Assembly: GCF_030376615.1 (NCBI RefSeq)
Contig: NZ_JARRAB010000018.1
Location: 45,047-109,046 of the forward strand
Source of the DNA: Pseudomonas sp. sp1636
GTDB lineage: Bacteria > Pseudomonadota > Gammaproteobacteria > Pseudomonadales > Pseudomonadaceae
DNA length: 64,000 nucleotides
Reading direction: 5' to 3'
The position numbers and the translations under genes are program-made. Positions 35,200 through 43,569 of this stretch are shown one piece after another; the first letter of the stretch is position 1; each line of letters opens with the position of its first letter. The notes under the pieces were generated by a model. The model worked only from the letters and a program-made list of their open reading frames with translations. It was not told where the DNA came from and searched no databases.

Positions 35200-36313
35200 G
35201 CCGGCATTCGAAGCGGTGCATGAATGCCACCAGCCGGTCGACCCCTGCCTGCGGCATGGCGTTATACAGACTGACGCGGATCCCGCCGATGGCCGCGTGA
35301 CCCGGCAGGTTGAGCAGGCCGGCTTGTGCGGCCTGCTGGAGAAAGCTCGTCAGCAAACGGTTGTCGCGCAGTTGAAAACAGACATTGATCGCCGACCGAT
35401 CCGACGGCCGCTGGGGGCACTGATAAAGATCGCTGGCGTCGATGCAGCGGTACAGCTTTTCGCTCTTGCGCCGGCTGGCGCTGGCCATGGCCGCGAGTCC
35501 GCCCTGCTGGCGAATCCAGCGCAGCATCAAGGCGGCGCAATAGAGCGCGAAGCTCGGCGGGGTGCACAGGCGACTCTGCTGTTCGGCCTGCAGGGCATAG
35601 CTGAACGGCGACGGCAATCCGGCGCGCGGCGCTTTGAGCAGATCGTCGCGCACGATCAGCAGGCACAGGCCGGCGATGCCAAGATTCTTCTGGGCGCTGG
35701 CGTAGATCAGGCCGAAGCGCTCGAGCGGCAACGGACGGGTGAGCAAGTCCGAACTCATGTCGGCCACCAACGGCACCGAGAGTTCGGGAAAATGCTGGAG
35801 CTGTAGGCCGTTGGCCGTCTCGTTGCTGGTGATGTGGCAGTAGCCGGCGCGCGGATCCAGGCGCCACTCGCTGGGTTCGGGAAGCGCGGTGAAGCTGTCG
35901 CGCTGGCCGCTGGCGACTATATTCACCGGCGCATGGCGACGGGCCTCGGCGATCGCCTTGGCCGCCCAATAGCCGCTTTCCAGGTAATCGGCCGACTGGC
36001 CGGGAGCGAGCAGGTTCATCGGCAGCAAGCCGAACTGGCAGCAAGCGCCGCCGTGCATGAACAATACGTGGTAGTTCGAGGGGATCGTCAGCAGTTCGCG
36101 CAGGTCTTGCTCGACTTCCTGCATCAACTGTTTGAAGGGGGCGCCGGTGAACGAGTGTTCCAGCAGGGACAGGCCGCTGCCGCGCCAGTCGGGCAGTTCG
36201 TCCTGAATTTGCGCGAGCAGCGCCGGCGGCAGCATCGCCGGCCCGGCGGCGAAGTTGTAGTGCTCGTCGCGGCCGGCTGCGGGCGCGTGCTCAGGAGAAA
36301 AGTTGCAGGCCAT
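35192..36313 (-). CDS. Phosphoserine aminotransferase-like protein lacking the phosphate pocket
   Basis: A 373-residue fold-type IV-branch SerC paralogue. The PLP lysine Lys209 (ASAQKNLGIAGL), ITSNETANG, VADMSSDLLTRP, Trp116 and the alpha-carboxylate Arg346 (GGIRVSLYNAM) are all present. The phosphate-binding residues of E. coli SerC are altered: His41-Arg42 become Phe55-Thr56, Arg77 becomes Cys91 and Arg329 becomes Ala340; only the His328 equivalent remains (His339). The substrate is therefore probably a non-phosphorylated amino acid or peptide. It overlaps both its neighbours, in the operon with pqqADE. A housekeeping serC presumably lies elsewhere in the genome (inference). Confidence 0.8.
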   Translation of the reverse strand: MACNFSPEHAPAAGRDEHYNFAAGPAMLPPALLAQIQDELPDWRGSGLSLLEHSFTGAPFKQLMQEVEQDLRELLTIPSNYHVLFMHGGACCQFGLLPMNLLAPGQSADYLESGYWAAKAIAEARRHAPVNIVASGQRDSFTALPEPSEWRLDPRAGYCHITSNETANGLQLQHFPELSVPLVADMSSDLLTRPLPLERFGLIYASAQKNLGIAGLCLLIVRDDLLKAPRAGLPSPFSYALQAEQQSRLCTPPSFALYCAALMLRWIRQQGGLAAMASASRRKSEKLYRCIDASDLYQCPQRPSDRSAINVCFQLRDNRLLTSFLQQAAQAGLLNLPGHAAIGGIRVSLYNAMPQAGVDRLVAFMHRFECRHG

Positions 36314-36791
36314 GACCGCCAGCCGCCATCAGGAACAGCAAGGGGATGGAGAGGATGGTGTTGCTGCGCGAGGAGAGGAAGGTAATCCGCGAGCAGCGCA
36401 CCCGTTCCTCCAGGCTGGCGGGGACGAAACCCAGGAGCTTTTTCTGGTGCGGCCAGAGCACCAACCACAGGTTGAGCAACATCAGCGTGCCGATCCAGGC
36501 ACCCAGGCCGATCACCGCCAATGAGCCTTGCAGCAGCAGGGCGTCCGCCAGCCAGCCACGCTGCCAGAGCATCAGCATGCCGGAGATCCAGACCACCAGC
36601 GAGGCGTAGCGGAAGATCCCGTGTTCGCGCTTCATGCGGCTTTCCAGGTCGCGATTGAGGGTGGCGGTGTCGATGCCGTTCTGTAGCGCCACGAACCTGG
36701 GGTTCTGGATGAAGTTGGCGTAGTTGTGGCCGACCCAGACCAGGGCGAACAGCAGGTGGGCGTAGCGGGCCAGCAGATCGATGACGCTCAT
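36291..36791 (-). CDS. Four-helix membrane protein, PuuD N-terminal-like, five histidines
   Basis: A 166-residue integral membrane protein with four predicted helices (about 10-28, 62-80, 88-113, 144-162). The opening YAHLLFALVWVGHNYANFIQ resembles the N-terminal membrane domain of PuuD-type urate hydroxylases. His12, His22, His57, His115 and His160 sit at or near helix ends and could bind haem, suggesting electron transfer rather than transport. AGGAG lies before the ATG. It follows the 32-residue peptide gene by 9 bp and overlaps the SerC-like gene. Function is unknown; it may be the quinone-linked partner of the neighbouring flavoprotein (inference). Confidence 0.7.
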   Translation of the reverse strand: MSVIDLLARYAHLLFALVWVGHNYANFIQNPRFVALQNGIDTATLNRDLESRMKREHGIFRYASLVVWISGMLMLWQRGWLADALLLQGSLAVIGLGAWIGTLMLLNLWLVLWPHQKKLLGFVPASLEERVRCSRITFLSSRSNTILSIPLLFLMAAGGHGLQLFS

Positions 36792-36800
36792 GGTTAACTC

Positions 36801-36899
36801 CTAGACGACCAGCCAGAACCTGAGCAGCAGGTAGCAGCCCAGGGTCAGCGCGAAGCCGGCACCTAGGGTGCCGGCGAAGGAGTCATGGGGTAGTTTCAA
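36801..36899 (-). CDS. 32-residue single-pass membrane peptide (TTG start)
   Basis: A TTG codon at 36897-36899 preceded by AGGGGGTGA opens a 32-codon frame encoding LKLPHDSFAGTLGAGFAL and then TLGCYLLLRFWLVV, a single hydrophobic helix. It overlaps the 3' end of pqqE by 17 nt and ends 9 bp before the next gene, so it fills the gap exactly. The strong ribosome site and snug spacing argue for a real gene. Tiny membrane subunits accompany cytochrome oxidases and other membrane redox enzymes, so pairing with the five-histidine protein is plausible. Confidence 0.6.
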   Translation of the reverse strand: MKLPHDSFAGTLGAGFALTLGCYLLLRFWLVV

Positions 36900-38028
36900 G
36901 GTTCACCCCCTGGCTGGCGTGGCGCGCAATCAGCGTGCCCGTCGGCTGTGGCGGCTGCTGCGCCAGTGCCACCGCCTGCTTGATCAGGTGGTGATGCGGC
37001 GACTTGCTGCACGCCGGATCGGTGTTGTCGCCGGAGCCGGTGAGCAGCAGCGCCTGGCAGCGGCAACCGCCGAAGTCCTTCTCTTTTTCGTCGCAGCTGC
37101 GGCACGGCTGCGGCATCCAGGCATCGCCGCGGTACAGGTTGAACACCGGCGAGTCGTGCCAGATCTCGCCCAGGGGTTGCTGGCGCACGTTGGGGAACTC
37201 CAGATCCTTGAAACTGCTGGCCTGGGAGCAGGGCAGCACGTTGCCGTTGGGCGCGATGGTCAGGTGGATGGCGCCCCAGCCGTTCATGCAGGCCTTGGGG
37301 CGGCCTTCGTAATAGTCGGGGATGACGAAGAAGATGGTCAGCCGCTCGCCCAACCGCTCGCGAGCCTCTTGCACCTGGGCTTCGGCGCGCAACAGCTCCT
37401 CGCGAGTCGGCATCAGTTGCTCGCGATTGAGCAGCGCCCAGTTGTAGTACTGCACGTTGGCCAGCTCCATGTATTCCACCCCGAGTTCGACGGCGAATTC
37501 GATGATCTGCGGAATCTGGCCGATGTTCTGCCGGGTGATGGGTACGTTGAGCACCATGGGGAAGCCCTGCGCCTTGATCGCCCGGGCCATGCCGAGCTTG
37601 CGCTCCAGGCAATCGACGCCGGCCAGTTGTTGCGCGGTGGCTCGGTCGGTGGACTGGAAGCCGAGCTGGATATGCCGCAGGCCGGCGTCCTTGAGTGCCT
37701 GCAGGCGGGCTTCGGTGAGGCCGATGCCGGAGGTGATCAGGTTGGTGTAGTAGCCCAGGCGGTCGGCCTCGGCCACCAGGATTTCCAGATCCTTGCGCAG
37801 CGTCGGTTCGCCGCCGGAAAAACCGATCTGCATGGCGCCGAGTTCGCGGGCCTGGCGCATCACGTCGATCCATTCGGCCGTGCTCAACTCATCGCGCCGG
37901 TAGTCGGCAAAGTTGCGCGGGTTGCTGCAGAACACGCACTGCAACGGGCACTGGTAGGTTAATTCCAACAACAACCAGACCGGGTTGCCATTGCCATCAA
38001 GTCTTAATTCGGATCCAGCCTTTGCCAC
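36883..38028 (-). CDS. pqqE: PqqE, radical SAM enzyme forming the Glu-Tyr cross-link in PqqA
   Basis: A 381-residue radical SAM/SPASM protein. The cluster motif CPLQCVFC (Cys27, Cys31, Cys34) is followed by GFSGGEPTLRKD. SPASM cysteines are in ACMNGWG, PCSQA, CRSCDEKEKDFGGCRCQA and DPAC, as in authentic PqqE. It cross-links glutamate and tyrosine of PqqA in the PqqD-bound state. The GTG at 38028 with GGAGGTG upstream is chosen; the longer ATG frame from 38058 is rejected. The gene overlaps pqqD by 32 nt. Canonical pqqB and pqqC are not between pqqA and pqqD. Confidence 0.92.
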   Translation of the reverse strand: MAKAGSELRLDGNGNPVWLLLELTYQCPLQCVFCSNPRNFADYRRDELSTAEWIDVMRQARELGAMQIGFSGGEPTLRKDLEILVAEADRLGYYTNLITSGIGLTEARLQALKDAGLRHIQLGFQSTDRATAQQLAGVDCLERKLGMARAIKAQGFPMVLNVPITRQNIGQIPQIIEFAVELGVEYMELANVQYYNWALLNREQLMPTREELLRAEAQVQEARERLGERLTIFFVIPDYYEGRPKACMNGWGAIHLTIAPNGNVLPCSQASSFKDLEFPNVRQQPLGEIWHDSPVFNLYRGDAWMPQPCRSCDEKEKDFGGCRCQALLLTGSGDNTDPACSKSPHHHLIKQAVALAQQPPQPTGTLIARHASQGVNLETTP

Positions 38029-38290
38029 GGGACACCTCCAGGAAGCGCAAGACGCCATTGCGAATCACATCCGCGTCGGCTACTTCATACAGTGCGCCAA
38101 GTTTTTCGATCAATTCGGCTACGTTAGTCTTGCCATCGCAGCAGTTGAGAATGTCGCCGCCGGTTTTATTCAATTTGACGATGCCTTCCGGATACAGAAG
38201 AACATGGGCTTGCTGCGACTGTTCCCAGCGGAACATGAACGGCGGGCGGATTTCGAAGCAGTCTGCCGGGTCTATCGGCGCAGTTGTCAT
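37997..38290 (-). CDS. pqqD: PqqD, peptide chaperone for PqqA
   Basis: A 97-residue protein with a RiPP recognition element fold: FEIRPPFMFRWEQSQQAHVLL, LYPEGIVKLNKTGGDILNCC and the helical tail. PqqD binds the PqqA precursor and presents it to PqqE. The Gln-Gln and Pro-Glu-Gly segments are typical of the family. GAGG precedes the ATG. It follows pqqA by 61 bp, in which a hairpin lies, and overlaps pqqE by 32 nt. The order pqqA-pqqD-pqqE without pqqB or pqqC is unusual. Confidence 0.9.
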   Translation of the reverse strand: MTTAPIDPADCFEIRPPFMFRWEQSQQAHVLLYPEGIVKLNKTGGDILNCCDGKTNVAELIEKLGALYEVADADVIRNGVLRFLEVSRGKGWIRIKT

Positions 38291-38318
38291 GGGGCTGCCT
38301 CGCGGCGGGTGCGGCGGG

Positions 38319-38334
38319 GCGCCTTCTCAGGCGC
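38319..38334 (-). promoter_or_regulatory. Hairpin between pqqA and pqqD
   Basis: GCGCC and GGCGC arms separated by a 6-nt loop in the pqqA-pqqD gap, without a T tract. A hairpin after pqqA is common in pqq operons and is thought to give more pqqA than downstream mRNA. Confidence 0.5.
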
Positions 38335-38351
38335 TCCGTCGGGTTAACGGC

Positions 38352-38426
38352 TTAGCGCACGTAAACGTACGCGGTGACTTCGAAGCCCAGACGCAGGTCG
38401 CAAAAGTCCGGATCGATCCACTGCAT
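38352..38426 (-). CDS. pqqA: PqqA precursor peptide
   Basis: A 24-codon gene too short for usual gene finders. The peptide begins MQWIDPDF, continues CDLRLGFEVTAY and ends VYVR. The conserved core GFEVTAY supplies Glu16 and Tyr20, the two residues joined to build PQQ, with the invariant three-residue spacing. AGGAGAT lies 9 nt before the ATG. The peptide carries the extra N-terminal Gln-Trp-Ile-Asp-Pro seen in some PqqA sequences rather than the common Trp-Ser/Thr-Lys-Pro of P. putida. It heads the operon. Confidence 0.9.
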   Translation of the reverse strand: MQWIDPDFCDLRLGFEVTAYVYVR

Positions 38427-38976
38427 GGCCTATCTCCTGTTATGGGTAAGTTCAATGTTTCGCGGTGGTGCAAATCGAGGCTACAGGCAAGTGCTGGAGA
38501 ATATTAATAAGACTTTGGAGTCGGTTGGCTGGGTAGTTGGTCGTAAGTTGGCGGCGTGATTTAAATAATTAAAATAGACTGCCTGGTTGTTGATCTCGAT
38601 CAAGAATCGGCGCGCTATTGGCCGATAAGGTAAATGCCTTTTGCCTTCTAATTTCAGCGGCATGTTTTGTGTTGGTTCTTTGAATTGATCGTTGCCGACA
38701 TGCATGTCGGATGCCCCCAGGGCAGGCCAGCCCGCGGCGATAACGCAGATGTCGCCGGCAGGCAGTCGTACAAACAGCTACGCTGAATCGTCCGGCGGCA
38801 GCGCCAGTCGGGTGAGCAAACGCCCGGCATAGACAACCTGCGCATCTACTACCAAATGACGAGAGGTTCTGTGCCATGGGTGCATACCGGCCGAGTCGGC
38901 AGCTTCCTAATATCGAACCATGACCTGTTCCACGTTCCCCGGGGCAGGCTCCGACAAAACAACAGAGGTCATCATC
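38427..38976. promoter_or_regulatory. pqqA-exaC divergent intergenic region
   Basis: A 550-bp gap with an AT-rich stretch (38558-38580, TTTAAATAATTAAAATAG) suited to promoters. It holds a 16-bp perfect palindrome CCGACATGCATGTCGG at 38695-38710 and a weaker regulon box CTACCAAATGACGAG at 38849-38863, 114 bp from the exaC start. No further gene or second pqqA copy was found by eye. Confidence 0.6.
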
Positions 38977-40497
<1,521 letters not shown>

Positions 40498-40618
40498 TTC
40501 ACCTGCGGTACCTCGGCGTGCGTGCTCCCGTGCGCCGGGTTTTCCTGCGATATGCCCTAGGGCGAGATTTGCAGCAGGCTGCAGTGGCCTGACTTTTACG
40601 GCAGCAAATCCCACTCGC

Positions 40619-40643
40619 AACGCGGCTTCGGCCGCGTTTTTTT
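40619..40643 (+). terminator. Intrinsic terminator after exaC
   Basis: An 8-bp stem AACGCGGC / GCCGCGTT with loop TTCG, followed by a run of T residues, 121 bp after the exaC stop. Confidence 0.9.
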
Positions 40644-40729
40644 ATATGCGCCCAGCATGGGCGCTGCCTGGTTCGCGGTGGCGGCAGGCTGATCCCGTGC
40701 CTATCAAGGCTTGTAGTTGCGCGATGAGT

Positions 40730-42097
40730 TCAGGCAGGTTTGTTACCAGGGGCGCAGAACTGTTCCAGCGTTTCCAGCAAGACTTTCACCTTGGTGATGG
40801 ACTCCTGGTATTCCGCCTGCCAGCTGGAGTCGGCGACTATCCCGCCGCCGCCCCAGCAACTGATCTGCCCGTCCTTGGCCAGCAGGCTGCGGATGGCAAT
40901 CGAGCTGTCCAGCTCGCCGCGCACGTCCAGATAGAGCAACGAGCCGCAATAGAGCGCGCGGCGTGTCGGTTCCAGTTCGTCGATGATCTGCATGGCACGA
41001 ATTTTCGGCGCGCCGGTTATCGAACCGCCGGGAAAACTGCCGGCAATCAGATCCAGGGCATCTTTGTCCTGTGCCAGTTCACCCGTCACCGCGCTGACCA
41101 AGTGGTGCACGTTGGGGTAGCTCTCCAGGGCGAACAGCTCCGGCACGCGCACCGAGCCGATTGTGCAACTGCGGCCGAGGTCGTTGCGCAGCAGATCGAC
41201 GATCATCAGGTTCTCGGCACGATCCTTCAGGCTGGCCAATAAGATTGCGGCTTGCGCGGCATCCTGCTCGGGATCGCAATCGCGTGGCCGGGTGCCCTTG
41301 ATCGGGCGGGTTTCCACATGCCCTTGGCTGACGCGCAGGAAGCGTTCGGGCGACAGGCTGATGATCGCGCCGTTATCCGCCAGCGCCAGGTAACCGGCGA
41401 AGGGCGTCGGGCAGGCGGCGCGCAAGGCGCAGTAAGCCGTCCAAGGATCGCCCCGGTAGCGGGTGCGAAAGCGCTGGGCGAAGTTTACCTGGTAGCAGTC
41501 GCCGGCCTGGATATACGCCTGGATGCGTTCGATGGCATGGCGATAGCCGCTTTCATCGATATCCGCCCGGAACGTCTCGGTCAGGCTGAACGGCGCGGGC
41601 GCGGGCGCTGGCGTCGCCTCGAACAGCTCGATCAAGCGCCGCTGTTGTTGCTTGGCCAGCGCGGGATGAAACATCAACTGGCTGGTTCCCAGCTGATGGT
41701 CGGTGATCAAGGCCCAGGCATACAGGCCGAGTTGCGCATCGGCCAGGCCGAGGTCGTCGATTGCCTGTTCGGGCAGGCTTTCCAGGCGACGGCCGAAGTC
41801 ATAGCCCAGGTAGCCAATCAGGCCGCCGACGAAGGGCAGCGGGCAGTCCTCGGGGGCTTTGGCTTCGCCCAGCGCCGCCAGGCTTGCACGCAGGCGCTGG
41901 AGAAAGTCGTGGGCCGGTTCGTCAGGCATGGGTGTCAGGATTGCCGTTGGCCAGGCGCTGATCAGGTCATAGCGTCCGCGTTGGGCGGCCGGGCGGCCAG
42001 CATCCAACAGCACTGCCCCAGGGGCGCGACAGACGGCGCTGAAGTAGATGGCCGGGTCGGCACGGTAGGGCAGGGCGTGTACAAGGCAAGTAGGCAT
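40730..42097 (-). CDS. pabB: Aminodeoxychorismate synthase component I
   Basis: A 455-residue chorismate-binding enzyme with the lysine motif RPIKGTRPRD that marks PabB (it carries the PIKGT signature, which anthranilate synthases lack). C-terminal active-site segments include YPNVHHLVS and GGSITGAPKIRAM, and WGGGGIV lies near the end. With PabA glutaminase it makes 4-amino-4-deoxychorismate for folate. The start at 42097 gives the usual family length. It is a housekeeping gene that marks the boundary of the quinoprotein region. Confidence 0.93.
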   Translation of the reverse strand: MPTCLVHALPYRADPAIYFSAVCRAPGAVLLDAGRPAAQRGRYDLISAWPTAILTPMPDEPAHDFLQRLRASLAALGEAKAPEDCPLPFVGGLIGYLGYDFGRRLESLPEQAIDDLGLADAQLGLYAWALITDHQLGTSQLMFHPALAKQQQRRLIELFEATPAPAPAPFSLTETFRADIDESGYRHAIERIQAYIQAGDCYQVNFAQRFRTRYRGDPWTAYCALRAACPTPFAGYLALADNGAIISLSPERFLRVSQGHVETRPIKGTRPRDCDPEQDAAQAAILLASLKDRAENLMIVDLLRNDLGRSCTIGSVRVPELFALESYPNVHHLVSAVTGELAQDKDALDLIAGSFPGGSITGAPKIRAMQIIDELEPTRRALYCGSLLYLDVRGELDSSIAIRSLLAKDGQISCWGGGGIVADSSWQAEYQESITKVKVLLETLEQFCAPGNKPA

Positions 42098-42238
42098 GCG
42101 AGGCTTTCAGAGGCGCGCGGCAGGCGATTGTAGAACGCCGGAAGCATTCATCCTAGGGCTTCCGTCTGGGCGTTACCTGGAGGTCGATTGGCGATCCTGT
42201 CCATGGGCATGCACGCGGCGATGAAGGGGGCCGCGACC

Positions 42239-42267
42239 AGAAAGCCCGAATCATTTTCGGGCTTTCT
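42239..42267 (-). terminator. Intrinsic terminator of the ATP-grasp gene
   Basis: A 12-bp stem AGAAAGCCCGAA / TTCGGGCTTTCT with a 5-nt loop, 46 bp after the minus-strand ATP-grasp stop and well before pabB. Confidence 0.85.
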
Positions 42268-42312
42268 GGCCATTCGGCTGGTCGTCTGTCTGGGGAACTG
42301 TGGCGAGACAGT

Positions 42313-43299
42313 TCAGGCCTGTGCTTGGGGGGCGTGGCCAAACAGCCCTTGGGCGAAACGTACGCGTTCCTCCGGGGTCTCCGTGATGCCTTTTTTCGCC
42401 AGTTCGGCCAGGCGCGCTTCCACTGCATGGGTGCGGTGGGTGAGGCCGCAGTCGTTGGCGATTTGGATGTTCAGGCCGGGGCGCGCGTTGAGCTCGAGAA
42501 TCAGCGGGCCTTTCTCCTGGTCGAGCACCATGTCCACGCCGATATAGCCAAGGCCGCACAGTTCATGGCAGCCAGCGGCAAGCTTCATGAAGCCGTCCCA
42601 GTTAGGCAGCTGGACGCCGTCCACCGAATTGGTGGTGTCCGGGTGTTTGCGGATCTTGTTGTTCAGCCAGGTGCCGCGCAGGGTCACGCCGGTGGCCAGG
42701 TCGACGCCTACGCCGATGGCACCCTGGTGCAGGTTGGCCTTGCCGCCGGACTGGCGGGTCGGCAAGCGCAGCATGGCCATCACCGGGTAGCCCATCAGCA
42801 CGATGATGCGGATATCCGGTACACCCTCGTAGCTGATGCTCTTGAAGATGGGGTCGGGGGTGACGCGGTATTCGATCAGGGCGCGGTCGCGGTGGCCGCC
42901 CAGGGAGTACAGCCCGGTGAGGATGCTGGAAATCTGGTGTTCGATTTCTTCATGGCTGATGATTTTCCCGGAGACGGTTCTGTACTTGTCTTCGAAGCGG
43001 TCGGCGATCACCAGGATGCCGTCACCGCCAGCGCCCTGGGCCGGTTTGATCACGAAGTCCGGCCGCTCGCCAATGATTTCGCGCAGTTTGTCGATGCCCT
43101 TTTCGGTCTCGATCACGCCATACATCTCCGGCACATCGATGCCGGCTGCGATGGCGCGTTCCTTGGTGATGATCTTGTCATCGACAATCGGGTAGAGATT
43201 GCGCTTGTTGTACTTCAGCACGTAGTCCGCATTGCGTCTGTTGATGCCCATGATGCCTTTGGCTTCAAGGGCCTTCCATGTTTTCCAGAGACCTAGCAT
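42313..43299 (-). CDS. RimK-type alpha-L-glutamate ligase-like ATP-grasp protein
   Basis: A 328-residue ATP-grasp enzyme with FVIKPAQGAGGDGI (ATP-binding lysine/Gly loop), the acidic VLDQEKGPLILELNARPG metal-binding motif and NIQIAND. This group is found next to 7TM-transglutaminase-like and retropepsin-like genes, as here, and in P. aeruginosa occurs between similar partners. Its natural ligation substrate is unknown. The ribosome site (GCAGG) and leader come from the adjacent MITE end. The terminator at 42239 follows. Confidence 0.85.
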   Translation of the reverse strand: MLGLWKTWKALEAKGIMGINRRNADYVLKYNKRNLYPIVDDKIITKERAIAAGIDVPEMYGVIETEKGIDKLREIIGERPDFVIKPAQGAGGDGILVIADRFEDKYRTVSGKIISHEEIEHQISSILTGLYSLGGHRDRALIEYRVTPDPIFKSISYEGVPDIRIIVLMGYPVMAMLRLPTRQSGGKANLHQGAIGVGVDLATGVTLRGTWLNNKIRKHPDTTNSVDGVQLPNWDGFMKLAAGCHELCGLGYIGVDMVLDQEKGPLILELNARPGLNIQIANDCGLTHRTHAVEARLAELAKKGITETPEERVRFAQGLFGHAPQAQA

Positions 43300-43303
43300 T
43301 TTA

Positions 43304-43569
43304 GAACCTGCCCTGCAGATTAATCATGGCTGCGTTGCTGTCGCAAAACACGCCAGGCAAGGCGTGGGACGCAGGCAATGGTGATCCCTTGTCAAGTCCC
43401 ACAACACCGCATGGCGTGTTTTGCGACGCAACCCGAAGGGACATGGCCATTTTTCCGCATGGCTGCGTTAGTCGTCGTTCTTTTGGAATGACCAATCTTC
43501 TCTCCTCCTGCCTTGCCCTGCGAAAAAATGGCCTATGGCGCAGCCATGATTAATCAGCAGGGCAGGTTC
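43304..43569. mobile_element. MITE-like element with long terminal inverted repeats
   Basis: A 266-bp segment begins GAACCTGCCCTGCAGATTAA and ends with the matching inverse complement, differing at one position over about 31 bp. Flanks are TTA on the left and CTA on the right. Inside, a second pair of arms (CGCAAAACACGCCA and its inverse TGGCGTGTTTTGCG) and a third (GGCCATTTTT / AAAAAATGGCC) would fold into large hairpins. No transposase frame is present. It sits exactly between the 7TM and ATP-grasp genes, which are cotranscribed in related genomes. Confidence 0.75.

Noticed and set aside
35192..36313. Annotation as housekeeping phosphoserine aminotransferase serC
   Set aside because: Phosphate-binding residues are replaced and the gene sits in a pqq operon rather than in a serine or cytidylate-kinase context.
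38427..38976. Second pqqA copy in the pqqA-exaC gap
   Set aside because: No Glu-X-X-X-Tyr core peptide with a ribosome site was found in any frame.
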